A DNA stretch of 64,000 bases. Origin: Gari tellinella. Taxonomy: Eukaryota; Mollusca; Bivalvia; Cardiida; Psammobiidae. Below are positions 43,424 to 55,287 of this stretch, in pieces (within the stretch, counting starts at the first letter, position 1; each line of letters starts with the position of its first letter). The notes under the pieces are model-generated. The model was not told the origin of the DNA and ran no database searches. It was given only the letters and a program-made list of their open reading frames with translations. The stretch covers positions 26,006,001 through 26,070,000 of the forward strand of contig OV277863.1 of assembly GCA_922989275.2 (NCBI GenBank). Reading direction: 5' to 3'. A program made the position numbers and the translations under genes.

Positions 43424-43498
43424 TTAATCCCTTCACTGCCATGACGGCATCAGCTTTAAACAATTGTCGTCTGTTTTTATTTCGCAAACTTTATGGTT
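43424..43498. mobile_element. MITE-M left fragment
   Basis: TTAATCCCTTCACTGCCATG and the GTCGTCTGTTTTTATTT module; the rest is missing. Confidence 0.6.
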
Positions 43499-43595
43499 TG
43501 TTAAAGTGAGATGTCACCTTGAAGCAGGACAAAGCAAAATACATGGTTCTCCTTTGGCAGTTTTCTGTATAAACTATGTCCTGAATTATTTCCTA

Positions 43596-43775
43596 TACAG
43601 TCGCACTCGTTTAACTCGAACTATCCGATAGTTCGATATATGAACTGCATTATTTCATGCTCGGTTGAGTCGAATATACCCGTATTTCAAAGTTAAAACG
43701 TTGCTTAGCCACGTTTAAACTTCGAAATACGGGTATGTTCGACAAAACCGACTTCGATATCGAAGTTCGACTGTA
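43596..43775. mobile_element. MITE-L copy, complete
   Basis: TA-flanked; CAGTCGCACTCGTTTAACTC start and GATATCGAAGTTCGACTG end. Centre AAAACGTTGCTTAGCCACGT. Confidence 0.8.
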
Positions 43776-43954
43776 TTTCTACACTGAATAGGCACTTAAA
43801 TATGTTTGACCATATACTGAAAAGCATTCGATGTTTGATGCATATTTGCCCCTTAAGTAAATGCTATATAGCAGTGATTGACTTTGCTGTCTTTTTAATA
43901 GACACTATTTTGGCCCGTTTATTTTCCTTTTACTGTTTTAGTATTTTATAGTCA

Positions 43955-44205
43955 CTGTGACTTACATCACAAAGCTCCTCACCCCTGTGAGTTCGAATCC
44001 CAGTAGGGTCGTTCGGATTTTTTATGTGGAGAAGCCTTCCAGCTGGCTTGCGGAAGGTCGATGGTTCTACCCAGTTGCCGATGTGTGCCTGAAACAGTGC
44101 ATAAAGGACTTCTAGGGTCTTCCTCCACCTATAATTAGCTGGACGTCGCGATATGACTGAAACACTGTTGAAAGCGACGTAAAATCAAAACAAATCAAAT
44201 CAAAT
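43955..44205 (+). mobile_element. SINE with tRNA-like B box and A-rich end
   Basis: B box GAGTTCGAATCCCAG near 43989. Central domain GCCGATGTGTGCCTGAAACA, then GGTCTTCCTCCACC, then GACGTCGCGATATGACTGAA and a CAAAACAAATCAAATCAAA tail. This domain order is like widespread molluscan SINEs; the exact family is not assigned. Confidence 0.7.
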
Positions 44206-44495
44206 GTTTTAGTATTTTGAGGTGAACATTTTTCTGATTTAGGAAATTTGTTATCGGCCTAAAGCCATATCGTTGTACTGTTATGTCTATTAATGCTATA
44301 GTTAAATAAACTGCGATTAAACTTGAAACACACGTTTTTGGTTGTCTCTGTTTTCGTCCCTAGGTAGAAGAACTGATACATACACATTACCAATTCGCAG
44401 TGATAATTTAGAATTCAGATAAATGAGTCCTCGGGATGCACATTCTGTAAAACAATGAGTCCTTGAGACTAACATTGAGACCTTTAGGTGAAAAA
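44206..44495. other. No recognised feature
   Basis: Single-copy-looking sequence. Short - strand frames have no supporting signals. Confidence 0.4.
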
Positions 44496-44718
44496 TTAAC
44501 ACAATATCCAAAACTTATTTCTAGTTTTGAAGACAGGTGACCACTTAAATCAGGTTGAAAGTAAAGCAGAATATGCCTTAAGGCACATTCTGCTTTACTG
44601 TCAACCTGCTTTAAGCTATTATCTGCTGGGATAAAGAAAGTTTTTCTGATGTTGCATATTATATAAGTAGAACAATACATTGCATGCAAAAAATGTGTTA
44701 TACGGAGTAATGGGTTAA
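44496..44718. mobile_element. MITE-D copy
   Basis: TTAACACAATATCCAAAACT start and ATACGGAGTAATGGGTTAA end. Core TGTGCCTTAAGGCACA-type tip, well kept. Confidence 0.75.
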
Positions 44719-44947
44719 TAAATGCCTGAAAAGCTATGGGTCCATGGGACTCGCAACTTTTCAAATAATGAGTCCCTGGCAAATTTAATGAGTATAGGAC
44801 TCAGGATGCAGAGGTAAAAAAAATCACTGCAGTTGGCAGTGCGATACAGGGCGATGTATTCAGCTCGAGACGATCTTGGCGGAAACAGCCAATCTGACGA
44901 GCGCCTTACTAAATAGTTGCTTCAATCGTTTTATGTCCAGAAACATG

Positions 44948-45180
44948 TAACCAATTTTCGCCCAGTAGATTCTTCCATGTTTTATATTGGATTAGTCCAC
45001 TTTTTATCAAAGGGGTGACTGGTCAAAATTTTCATTTTCATTTTCATTTTGTTTTATATTGAAATTCCTATCAGCAAACAGTGTAGACTCTGATCAGACG
45101 CCGCATTATGCGGCGTCTGATCAGAGTCTACACTGTTTGCCTATGTCCCATATATGGGATCGTGGGCACAAATAGGTTAA
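44948..45180. mobile_element. MITE-F copy with perfect core
   Basis: CCAATTTTCGCCCAGTAGAT start and GTGGGCACAAATAGGTTAA end. Core AAACAGTGTAGACTCTGATC mirrors exactly around GCCGCATTATGCGGC. Confidence 0.8.
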
Positions 45181-45492
45181 TATTTGAAGCAAAACAAGAA
45201 CTCTCTTATGCCACAAAGAATAACGCGGAACTTGTACATGTACGTGAACTCTATACATGACGTAACGCTTTTTTAATAAAAAATGTTGGCTCATCTCAGT
45301 CGCTATTAAAGAGCACATGGGGTCAAAACCACCAACTTTCAATCCTTTTAGTTCTTGGCAGTGGAGAAAATTTCCGCCAAAAAAGGAAAACCATCCTCTA
45401 TGACAATTAAGCCCCTGGTGCCCGGCAGCTTCTTCGACAACAGGCTCCCTCCTACGACAGACTTCTCGGTCAAGGGACGAGTAAGAGTAAGT

Positions 45493-45729
45493 AAGCCCGC
45501 TTCATAAAACTTCGTACGACAAAAACGATCGTACGTCAAAACTTTAAAACACATTTCTGATTTCTCTAGCTAATCCTGTCTTGTGACATCTCTTTGGAAT
45601 CGTCTTTTCAAGACGATTCCAAAAAGATGTCACAAGACAGGATTAGATGGAGAAAAACATAATAAATGAGATTTTTATAATCTGACTTACGACAAAATTT
45701 GTCATACTAAGTTTTATGAAGCGGGTCCC
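45493..45729. mobile_element. Foldback element I, complete
   Basis: AAGCCCGCTTCATAAAACTT start and AGTTTTATGAAGCGGGTCCC end. Central GACATCTCTTTGGAATCGTC stem. Confidence 0.8.
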
Positions 45730-46212
45730 AGAACCGAGGCAAGGTAGGACGTCCCTGTGGCTTTGTTAAATAGTTTTCAAGATCCACTCAGATTTATTTT
45801 CAGGCAGTTTTGAGTAGCTAACTGCAAGGATAAAGGAAATATTTATTCGGAGAATGTAGAGGTCTCAAAATACAAATGTATTCGAAGAATAAGTGAAAAA
45901 GTGCAAAAAAGACGTTCCTTTGAGATAATAATCTATACAAAGCAAAGATCAAACAGGGTCATTCCTTTTATTTCCTTTCTGACACACCATCTGCTTAAAC
46001 CTTTCGCAGAAAAAATGTCATTTGCTAATATTTAATAATTTAGTCCACTTCATTTTTATGTAAAATCAAGTTTTTGCAGTTCTGACTTATCATGAAATAT
46101 TTATATGAATGCTAAATAATTTGAATTCTGATTAGAGGCATCTGATTTGGATCCAAACTGTTAACAAAGTCAAATTCAAGCGCCTATGATAATTAAATAA
46201 TTTCTTGATCAT
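45730..46212. other. No recognised gene; one core fragment
   Basis: Only AATTTGAATTCTGATTAGAG with GGATCCAAACTGTTAAC near 46130 (E-type core remnant). Confidence 0.45.
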
Positions 46213-46446
46213 TTAACCCATTTGTGCCCACGATCCCATATATATATATCGGACATATGCAAACAGTCCACATGCAGACTCTGATCAGACGCTCATTATG
46301 CGGCGTCTGATCAGAGTCTACACTGTTTGCTGATAGGAATTTCAATATAAAACAAAATGAAAATGTTGACCAGGCATCCCTTTGATAAAAAATGGACTAA
46401 TCCAATATATAAACATGGAAGAATCCACTGGGCACAAATGGATTAA
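46213..46446. mobile_element. MITE-F copy, complete
   Basis: TTAACCCATTTGTGCCCACG start and CCACTGGGCACAAATGGATTAA-type end. Core GACTCTGATCAGACGCTCAT with inverse. Confidence 0.8.
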
Positions 46447-46885
46447 TGTGTTAAATAGAATACTTTGTGTTTGAAATGAACTGCCAATAACTTCTTTGCT
46501 GAAGCAGCAAAATCAAAACAAATGAGAAAGCACTACCTAATAATAAAGAATTACCTTCAGGATAAACTTCATATTTTCATATAAGATACAATTTACACTC
46601 ATCATCAAAATGCTATATTTATGATATAAAGAGTCTGTAAAACTTCTACCCAATTAAACAAAATGACAGTGGTAACGGAACGCACCTGTCGGTGACATGT
46701 TTTGTATTAAACTGTCATTGCTACCATCTACATGTAAATGTCGAATAATTACGCCATAAAAACATTTAATTTATGTTACATGTATTTGCCTTTGCAATTC
46801 ACTCATTTGCCTGCCTGTAGAAGATCGTGACTTGAGTGATATTTGTAAACGTCTTGGATCAAGAATCCACACTGTTTAACACTCT
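46447..46885. other. No recognised gene
   Basis: Right end has a half core (CTTGGATCAAGAATCCACAC near 46853). No exon seen. Confidence 0.4.
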
Positions 46886-47094
46886 TATATAGTTTCTAAC
46901 TTCGAAACTCGATTTTTCGAATTCGCATTATTTCGAACATACCAATATTTCAAAGTTAAAACGTAGCTAAGCCACGTTTTAACTTTGAAACACGGGTATG
47001 CTTGATACCAATGAGATCGAGTTATCGAAATTAAACTTATAAAAATTCCGATTATTCCGATTTAAACGAGTTCGTAATATCGAGTTTCGACTGA
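46886..47094. mobile_element. MITE-L copy, longer variant
   Basis: CTAACTTCGAAACTCGATTT start and ATATCGAGTTTCGACTGA end. Centre TAGCTAAGCCACGTTTTAAC. Confidence 0.65.
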
Positions 47095-47388
47095 ATTTAA
47101 AACTGTTTTTGACAAAAGCTTTAGACAAATGCAATCAAAGTTGTGAGGTCGGTCATTTATTGGAGACATGTGGCATCTTACGACATGTTAAAATGCAAAG
47201 CGATCTTTTTTTGGGGCTCCGGCCTAACCCTTGCGTCCACAAGCGCTGCATGTAGCGGTTCACCAAATGACGTCATTTGCCATGACCTTACCGTAACAAC
47301 GTTAAAGTTTCGCGGAAAATCTATATAGCAGAAATACTACAAACTACGGTTTCGATTGATTAAATAAGTGTTTAAAAGTGTTATGTGA

Positions 47389-47517
47389 TAAATAGAATCT
47401 CACATTCGTGATCATTATTTATCGTATTTAATGAACTCGTTGACTAAAATTAATATTTTAGTCAACTCGTTTATTAATAATGATAAATAATGAGCACTCA
47501 TGTAAGATCCTCTATTT
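47389..47517. repeat. 129-bp palindrome
   Basis: AAATAGAATCTCACATTCGT is answered by ATGTAAGATCCTCTATTTA. The centre TAAAATTAATATTTTA is perfect. Confidence 0.75.
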
Positions 47518-47639
47518 AATAACCTTCTGTATTATTGTGTATAAAAAACAGAAACAAGCTTTTAAAGGTAACAACTGGTACGTAGTTCAAAATAGGTACA
47601 AATACATCTGAAGACGTGCTTCATCTTATAACTTCAATT

Positions 47640-47950
47640 GACTATTGATCTCTAGTACTAGTGGCAGTGATCATCCTATCTTCAATTCCAAATAATTTCT
47701 TAGTTACAATTGACAATGCATTGTAATTCAATTGAATCTAAATTTCAAATGGCAGCGGAAAATACATTATAACTTCAATTGACTGTTCATTTAAAATGCC
47801 AGCAGACAAGGCAGTATAATTTAAATTCACAGTTTTTTAAATAACAGTCGAAAATGCATTATAACTTCATTTGGCACCCGACAAGGCATCAAATCTTTAA
47901 TGAACTGTTAATTTAATTCAACAATGTATTTTAACTTCATTGACTGTTTA
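47640..47950 (+). repeat. Degenerate short tandem repeats
   Basis: CATTATAACTTCAATTGACT-like phrases recur about every 55-65 bp with heavy divergence. Confidence 0.5.
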
Positions 47951-48339
47951 CCCTAGAATAGAGCCCTGTGGTACGCCATTTAGATTTCACACCAGGAAAA
48001 ATTATTCGCTGAAGTGTATTTGGTAGATGGCTGGCGAATGCGGTTCAATGTTAACACCAATGTACTATTTTCTTTAGAAGTAAGACGGTTATACATTTCT
48101 TTGATATCGTTACCGAAACATGAGTTTGATATTTAATACAGAAAAATTAAATCAGTGTAATGTCTGAAAACCAAACTCCTTAAAACTGCAAATCTGTAAT
48201 AACGCAACAATATGTAACTCCGTAACTGTCTCCTATTGTCACAATTATTCTTGTTTTATAGAGGCCTGTTACCTCAAATGGCCATGTCATTATGTCGAAG
48301 CGCTTTGGGATCCTTGTCTACAGAATGCCTTATTATGTT

Positions 48340-48600
48340 AAACACATATGTTATTATGTTACAAAGTAGTCTCATCTTGTTTATGAGCAATGTGAACTTA
48401 TCTATGTACTATGTTTTCATGTTAAATACGCGTGTTGTTATGTCAATATACACTGTTGACTTGTCCAAACTGTGTGTTATCATGTTCAACATCTATGTCA
48501 TTATTTGACAAAGCAGTTTCATCTTGTCAAAGTGTAGTATTAACTTGTCAATATGATATGTTATCTTATTACACCTCGCTTTGAGTTACAATGTTAAATT
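48340..48600 (+). repeat. About 148-bp tandem repeat, left block
   Basis: TGTTACAAAGTAGTCTCATC, CACTGTTGACTTGTCC and TGTTATCATGTTCAAC words in the same order as 49200-49680. Confidence 0.65.
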
Positions 48601-50248
48601 CCCATAGACCTACAGTTAACATTTTGCATGTCTTTTACATCTATTCAAAATATACTGTCACTCTTTATGATATTCTTTTTGTGACGTCACTCTAAAGGAC
48701 ATTACTTTTTTACTCCTTCCGAAAACGTACTGTCAGCATTGACATGACTTTCGCTATTGGCTACATTGGAACGTTTTAAAGAGTGGTAACTTCTAATAAA
48801 CATTTGGCATTTTTTGTACAAGTTGATTCCTTTGTCCATTCCTTAACGATTTGTCACCATTTGGAACCTAGACAATGTAAAGACGCTGTTTCTTCAATTT
48901 ACTTGTCATAACGTTCTTCTTTCTTGTAATATAATTATAAACAATGTGACGTCATAGACATGTACATGTCCGCGCTAAATTGGTATTCACAACACATTTT
49001 ATAAAATACAAATGAGACGATTCTAAAGCTAGGGTTGATAAGCTCGGTGTAATAAAATAAATATTAGATGTCAGTTTGCGTGACATTCAAATTGTCAACC
49101 CTCGAAAACAAGAATGTCACCCTCGGCTACGCCTCGGGTGATATGCTGTTTCTCGGGTTGACAATTTGAATGTCAAGCAAACTGCCATCTAATATTTATA
49201 TATATAATGTTCAATGTACCTGTCGTTATGGCAATATGAAGTGTTGACTTGTCTAAATCATGTCTAATCATATTCAACATCTATGTCATTATGTTACAAA
49301 GCAGTTTCATCTTGTCAAAGAGCGAGGTGAACTTGTCTATATGATATGTTATCATGTTCAATGCACGTGTTGTTATGTCAATTTAAAGTGTTGACTTTTA
49401 CAAATTATGTCTAATCACGTTCAACATCTATGTAATTATGTTACACAGCAGTTTCATCTTGTCAAAGTGTAGTGTTAACTTGTCTATATCTGATGTTATC
49501 ATGTTCAATAAACGTGTTGATATGTCAATATAAAGTGTTGACTTGTCTAAATCATGCCTTATCATGTTGGCAATTGTTGACAGTTGTTGACAATAATAAC
49601 ATAACTGTTGAACATGATAAGACAAAGTTTGGACAAGTCATCACTATATATTTACATAACAACGCGTGCATTTAACATTATTTAAATATAAGATGGCAGA
49701 TTGCGTGACATTCAAATTGTCAACCCGAGAAACAGAATGTCACCCGAGGCGAAGCCGAGGGTGACATTCTTGTTTTCGAGGGTTGACAATTAGAATGTCA
49801 CGCAAACTGCCATCTAATATTTATTTTATTACACCGAGCTTATCAACCCTGGCTGTAGAATCGTCTCGTTCGTTTTTTATGAAATATGTTGTGAATGCCA
49901 ATTTAGAGCCGCCATGCACGCAACGCGCGAAACGACTCCAAGAAACGACGTCACATTATTTATATCAACTCAACTCAAGAGTATTGAAAATAATATCATA
50001 TAGAATGACGTCACAAAAATAATATCATATAGCTGATAGTATTTTTAAGAATACAGAAAATTAATATCATATAAAGTGACGTCACAAAAAGAATAGCATA
50101 AAGAGTGACAGTATTTTTTGTTATAGATCTAAAAGACAAGCAAAATGTTTAATTTTGGTCTATGAGAAATTAATATTGTAACTCAAAGCGATGTGTGATA
50201 AGATAATTATATCATATCGACAAGTTCACATTGTCTTTTAACAAGATG
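48523..50248. repeat. 1.7-kb inverted repeat
   Basis: Left arm 48523 to about 49200, right arm about 49685-50248. Matching pairs include CTCGCTTTGAGTTACAATGT against TAACTCAAAGCGATG; ACTGTCACTCTTTATGATAT against ATAGCATAAAGAGTGACAGT; and AAGCTCGGTGTAATAAAATA against TATTTTATTACACCGAGCTT. The arms differ by indels, including extra ATATCATAT-GTGACGTCAC copies on the right. Confidence 0.8.
49200..49680 (+). repeat. About 148-bp tandem repeat, central block
   Basis: GTTTCATCTTGTCAAAG recurs at 49303 and 49451. CATGTTCAACATCTATGT and GTCAATATAAAGTGTTGACT fill the unit. It occupies the spacer of the large inverted repeat. Confidence 0.75.
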
Positions 50249-50614
50249 AACCGACGTTTAACCTAATACCATAGCCAACGGTCTGACTAGGGGATTTTTT
50301 CCGAATCCCCGATTATGTACATGAATGTTCTTGAGCAAGACATGTACCGCGAATTGATCCTTTCCACCTAGGGGTTAAAATGTGTACCTGTGAAGGGTCT
50401 GAGCCGGTGTACTGCGGCTTCAATATGCGCCATATGTTAGCAGTGCTCAATAGTGTAGGCAACATGGCTCAATGATCAGGGGGTAAATGTACAGTCGGGT
50501 GAGCGGTCATTCGGACTGAAAGAAGATTTTAACTGGTACTTTACTTAATAGCCGGTGACCAAACTTCGACATAATAACCATGATAACATGGCGTTTTGAG
50601 ATGACAAGCATGAA
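50249..50614. other. No recognised feature
   Basis: Sequence after the inverted repeat has no family match and no supported exon. Confidence 0.4.
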
Positions 50615-51150
50615 TTTAAAGCGACTCGCAACCGGGTGGTGTACTTGTCAAAATAAAATAAAATACTCAAATAAAAGCAAATTTGTGGCATTATTTGGCT
50701 TCTGACATTAAAAAAATATGATCAGTCCAAAAACAGTCTCAAGAATCGTCACCGATCTTAGTTTTTTTTAGATATATTCCATCGTTTTTCAATAGCGTCA
50801 GCTGACGATTTTGCTGTTGTTGTTGCTTCTCTACACGGGCTCTGACATAAACCGGAGCCGAATAATGTAGTATTAAGCGCTACCAGTGAAGTACGTTAAT
50901 TCGCTACCATATGTATATAGAGCGTCCGTGGTCGAGGCGGTAAAGGCGTGCCCTTATTTTTCTTGTTTGTCTCCGCAATGGAGGGTCACGGGTTCGAATC
51001 CCACCAGAGCTTCTTCTTCTTTTTTGTTGGAAATGCATTTTTTAACAGAATGTATTATCCTAAACTAAATCTTACCCATTTATATAATCATTTGACATAT
51101 ATTTACAAATTTCCATTTTTAATGCTAAATCCGGTTGCGAGCCTCTTTAA
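50615..51150 (+). mobile_element. Composite element K, well preserved
   Basis: AAAGCGACTCGCAACCGGGT left and AAATCCGGTTGCGAGCCTCT right are inverted ends. The tRNA-like head has A-box-like GTGGTCGAGGCGG near 50930 and B box GGTTCGAATCCC at 50991-51002. GATCAGTCCAAAAACAGTCT and GATATATTCCATCG are shared with other K copies. Confidence 0.75.
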
Positions 51151-51283
51151 ACAAGACAAGAAGAAATGTGATAACAGGAGATACATTCGTCCCAAAACAT
51201 TGGTTCTTATTCCTCTCTGACAATTAAACGTATATAAAACTCTTTGTAGCTGCATGGAGTTGGCCAAATTCATCGTGAGATTT

Positions 51284-51494
51284 ATACCCTTTCATCGCCA
51301 TTTTGTGATCTGCTTCAATATTGTTGTCTGTAATACCGTTTCAAAGTTAAATTTAAGGCAGAGTGACTGAAGAAATTTCAAAACGAGTGGCATACAGGTT
51401 GGATCCTGATCAGACGCCGCGTTACGCGGCGTCTGATTAGGATACAAACTGTTTGTAAAAACACCTTTCGACGTCATTGGCAGTGAAAGGGTAA
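51284..51494. mobile_element. MITE-E copy
   Basis: ACCCTTTCATCGCCATTTTG start and TTGGCAGTGAAAGGGTAAA end. Core tip GACGCCGCGTTACGCGGCGT. Confidence 0.75.
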
Positions 51495-51947
51495 ACCCGT
51501 TTCCTGCTGAATATTCATATATAAAATTCAGCCCACTATAAATATATATTATATAAACTATTACATTGGCTGGCAAAATAAGATCCCAAGAAAGAGTGCA
51601 GACCCATGTCAGATAAATGCTATAACAAAACCCTGAGTGCAGACCCTGATTAGGAAGTTCATTGAATGACCCTCTTACCTCAGTAATCATGAAATCTCTG
51701 TCAGTCAGTATAGAACTACTCGCTCGGTTTCAAGAAGCCATGTTCCAATAGTACCCTACCAAATGGTACGCTACGTGTTTTGTGATAAATGATGCAAACA
51801 GTTTTGATCCAGATGAGAAATCTGGATACAAATTGTTTGACCTTCGTGTTATATTTTCTGAAAGATAATGCATATAAATTAACAAAATGGTGCAGACGAC
51901 AACCACAGAGTCTTTATCATGTTAGTGCTTGATTTAACTGAATAAAC

Positions 51948-52274
51948 TACAGTGTTTTCTTCCTACGACGGCCTTTCGAACAACCATTTCCTTCTTACAA
52001 CAATGCTTGTCGCTGTCCCCTAAACAAGACACTTATGTCTGACGCTTTCACTGTTGCAGTATCGTCTGCTTAAAACTGTCGTTTGCTGTTGTTTTTCTCT
52101 GTTACATGTTAGGCGGCGGGTGTCTGCTCTGGGTTCAAATTGTTTGCAGATGCAGGCCAAGTTATGCTCAGCACTCGAAGGGTATTAATTTTCCTTCCCT
52201 ATAACAACTGTGTCCGAACAACATACACAATTTTTGCCTCCCATTTGGTGTTGTTGTAGAGAGGGAGCACTATA
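51948..52274 (-). mobile_element. MITE-A copy, core reduced
   Basis: CAGTGTTTTCTTCCTACGAC start and GTAGAGAGGGAGCACTATA end. The left half of the core is replaced by AGGCGGCGGGTGTCTGCTCT. Confidence 0.65.
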
Positions 52275-52601
52275 TTGATAAAACACGAACGATATGGATC
52301 TATATTTAAAAAGACATAAGTTCGCCCAGAAAAGCCCTCTGATCAGGTTGTGCATATAGTTTGTTATATTTTTAAATATTTTGGGACAGACCCTTCGAGA
52401 ATCGATGTACACTGCTCATTGATAAAACAGCTGGAGAAGTTCATTTGAAAAGCGAGTCCTATAAAAAACAAAGTATGAGCTGTTAGCTATATAAACTAAT
52501 CTGCGATAGCTATTGCAAGCAGTATTGATTTGCATTAGTCATGTGCTGATAGTTCTTAGATAATGCGCTATTATGTTTAGTTTAAACAAAAATGATATTT
52601 T
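52275..52601. other. No recognised feature
   Basis: Contains only a fragment AAGCCCTCTGATCAGG near 52332 recalling the G core. Confidence 0.4.
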
Positions 52602-52683
52602 TAACCCGTTGACAATGTTTTTGATCTGATTGGCGAGCTATCTAGCGTCTGATCTGGTCCAAACTGTTTGCAATAGACATGTA

Positions 52684-52891
52684 TATAGTAAAACCTCTCT
52701 ATTACGGCCACTCAAAAGAAAGCTACTTGATTATATAAAAGTCAGGTGACAGCTTAAAGCTAGGTGACAGTAAAACAGAAAGCTCCTTTAGGAGCTTTCT
52801 GTTTCACTGCCATCTTGCTTTAAGCAAGAAACTGTCTTAAACAACTTATAATTCATACACTTTAGTGGTCGTAATAGAGAGGTTTACTGTA
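52684..52891. mobile_element. MITE-B copy, complete
   Basis: TA-flanked; TAGTAAAACCTCTCTATTAC start and GTAATAGAGAGGTTTACTG end. Core AGAAAGCTCCTTTAGGAGCT. Confidence 0.8.
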
Positions 52892-52988
52892 TATATGTCG
52901 ATTGCAAACAGTTTTGGTATAAATGCATTCATTGTGGAAAAAGAACGTCTTTCAAGAGTATGTGCTTCAGCAGTGCATGATCCAATGA

Positions 52989-53083
52989 TAAAACGTGTTT
53001 TGAGCTTTTGCTCAAATATGACCAATCAACTGCTTCACAACGATCTCAGACTCAACTCAAAAGCTTTAAAACGTTGGGACCAG
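52989..53083. mobile_element. Foldback element J, half
   Basis: TTTTGAGCTTTTGCTCAAAT, GACCAATCAA and CTCAGACTCAACTCAAAAGC. The left arm is lost. Confidence 0.6.
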
Positions 53084-53398
53084 TAGTACTTTTTCTTTCG
53101 CAACACTGTCAAGAAATACCATTGTATGCCAAGACAGACAACGAGAAACGTTTTCAGAAAGTTTATTTCAGAGCATTCTGCATAATTAGTGTCTTGTAGT
53201 ATGCACTCATCTGACTTATAAATAGATATCCATACTTCTTTGATAGCTTAGTCGCTCGAAAGTAAGGGCACTGTTTTACGTAATCATTCACATTGGCATT
53301 GAAACAATTCATTCCTAAACCTATACTTTGCTAGGCACGGTATGGTTAGAATAATGTTCAGAACGACATCCAATTAAAACCATAAGCATATGGACAAA
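53084..53398. other. No recognised feature
   Basis: No MITE end, palindrome or exon supported. Confidence 0.4.
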
Positions 53399-53836
53399 TT
53401 AACCCTTTCACTCTCAATGACGCTTGAAAAAGCGCGTTTGCAAACAGTTTGGATCCCGATCAGACGCCGCGTGACGCGGCGTCTGATCAGGACCCAAACT
53501 GTTTGACACTATTATTATTATTATTATTATACCAGATTTATATAGCGCTTTTTTCACACAGGGGTAGTGCGTTCAAAGGCGCTTCACATGAAGTTACACA
53601 AATGTACCTACAAAGCAAGAAAAGACAAAATAACTACAATAAGATCTAATATAAACATGAATAAACATATAAAAGACAGCCCCCAAAATGGCGATCACAT
53701 TATCGATTAATTTTAAGTCATACAACCTTAAATCTAACGTTGAAACGTGCCTTGCAGACAACAATACTGAAACAGACGACAACAAAGCGGTGAAGTGGTA
53801 AAACTCTCCCGAATTATTTGATCTTGAAAGGGTTAA
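53399..53836. mobile_element. MITE-E copy with inserted LINE/SINE tail
   Basis: TTAACCCTTTCACTCTCAAT start and TTGATCTTGAAAGGGTTAA end. Core tip GACGCCGCGTGACGCGGCGT. About 187 bp at 53513-53699 begins (ATT)n, ATACCAGATTTATATAGCGC and interrupts GACACT/TATCGATTAA. Confidence 0.8.
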
Positions 53837-54032
53837 ATATTCTTGAGTAGAGTTTTGTTTTGACCAGATAAGGGTACACGTGTTTAGATTATTCGCTAAT
53901 AATATTGTTATTGACAAAATAGCCTGCAGAGAAAAACATTTATCATCATTTATGACATTTCAAATTGACATTTGTTATTGGCTAATTGGCATGCACTGTT
54001 TGTTGAGCTGCGAGTGTATTTGTCGAGGCCAG

Positions 54033-54183
54033 GGTTCATGCTTATAAAGGGTTTGAGTTGAGTCTGAGTACGTTCTCAAGCATTTTATTGGTCAGATTTG
54101 AACATAGGCTCAAATCTGACCATACAAAATACTTGAGAACGATTTCAGACTCAACTCAAACGCTTTATAAGTATAGACCCAGT
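54033..54183. mobile_element. Foldback element J, complete
   Basis: TATAAAGGGTTTGAGTTGAG and CTCAACTCAAACGCTTTATA outer arms. Centre TTTGAACATAGGCTCAAATC. Confidence 0.8.
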
Positions 54184-54456
54184 CTGAATTATTAGTTTCA
54201 GAAGTATCAGTTAGTTCACCCGGTTTGTTGGATACCCCTTTTCCATGATCGGTATGGCCCATGACAAATTTTAAGTGTGTAATTTGCAACTTTCACTAGT
54301 TATTATTAAAAAATCTTAAAATTAGGCTGATTGCAAAATAGAACTTTTAGCGATCACTCATCGAAGAAACGTTGTTTTAATGCTGGACCAACGCAATGCA
54401 GAAACCACGTTAAAAACGTTGTCTGTATCTCACCTTTTCGGCAATAAAAAAACACC

Positions 54457-54608
54457 TGGCTCCGAGGTTATAAAGCGTTTCAGTTGAGTCTGAGTGTGAT
54501 CCCAAGCATTTGATTGGTCAGATTTGAGCCTAGGCTCAAATCTGACCAATCAAATGCTGGGGAAAGAGTTTAGACTCAAGTCAAAAGCTTTATAACCTCG
54601 GAGCCAGC
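54457..54608. mobile_element. Foldback element J, complete
   Basis: CTGGCTCCGAGGTTATAAAG start and TATAACCTCGGAGCCAG end, a perfect outer pair. Centre TTTGAGCCTAGGCTCAAA. Confidence 0.85.
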
Positions 54609-54639
54609 ACTTATTGCAGACGAAAACTTTTGCAGGAAA

Positions 54640-54857
54640 TACAGTAAAACCCCTCTATTACGACCTCTAAATTTAAGGCTAAATGTCCGTTTACTGCGTT
54701 TAGAGGACAGGTGACAGCTTAAAACAATGTGAAAGTGAAACAGAAAGCTCCTGTAGGAGCTTTCTGTTTCACTTTAACATTGCTTTATGCAGTCACCTGT
54801 CTTAAACGATTAATATTTGACACAACTTAGTGGTCGTAATAGAGAGGTTCTACTGTA
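54640..54857. mobile_element. MITE-B copy, complete
   Basis: TA-flanked; CAGTAAAACCCCTCTATTAC start and GTAATAGAGAGGTTCTACTG end. Core AGAAAGCTCCTGTAGGAGCT. Confidence 0.85.
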
Positions 54858-54879
54858 GTTCCAATGTATAGTATACAGT

Positions 54880-55135
54880 GATGAATATGTCTCATTAAAA
54901 CTAGTTTTTATACCATAGCAGAATGTAGCTTAAGCAGACTGAAATTAAAGCAGAAGGCAGTTTATTCCTCCACTGAAGAAAATAGTATACAGTGATGAAT
55001 ATGTCCCATTAAAAATAGTTTCTTTACCATAGCAGATAGTAGCTTAAAGCCTTTAGGCGCATTCTGATTTACTTTCAACCTGCTTTAAGTGGTCACATAT
55101 CTTCAATACTAAAACAGGTTATTAAGTAAATGGTT
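54880..55135. mobile_element. MITE-D fragments with internal tandem duplication
   Basis: ATAGTATACAGTGATGAATA and CCATAGCAGA recur about 115 bp apart, followed by GCGCATTCTGATTTACTTTC and AACCTGCTTTAAGTGGTCAC. Confidence 0.6.
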
Positions 55136-55287
55136 GATGCTGTTATCAAATGCTAATTCAAACCGAGAAGATAACATGAATGGATTCCTTTTACTCATTT
55201 GTACATGTAACCGATTTAGATTCACATCGATCAAATAAGATTATAAAACAATAAATCAGGATTATCATAAAAGCTTTTACTGACTAA

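Noticed and set aside
44408..44782. 124-codon frame on the - strand
   Set aside because: It crosses a complete D MITE; the D core supplies much of the frame.
51292..51690. 132-codon frame on the - strand
   Set aside because: It reads through an E MITE and its flank, including the core hairpin; no splice or homology support.
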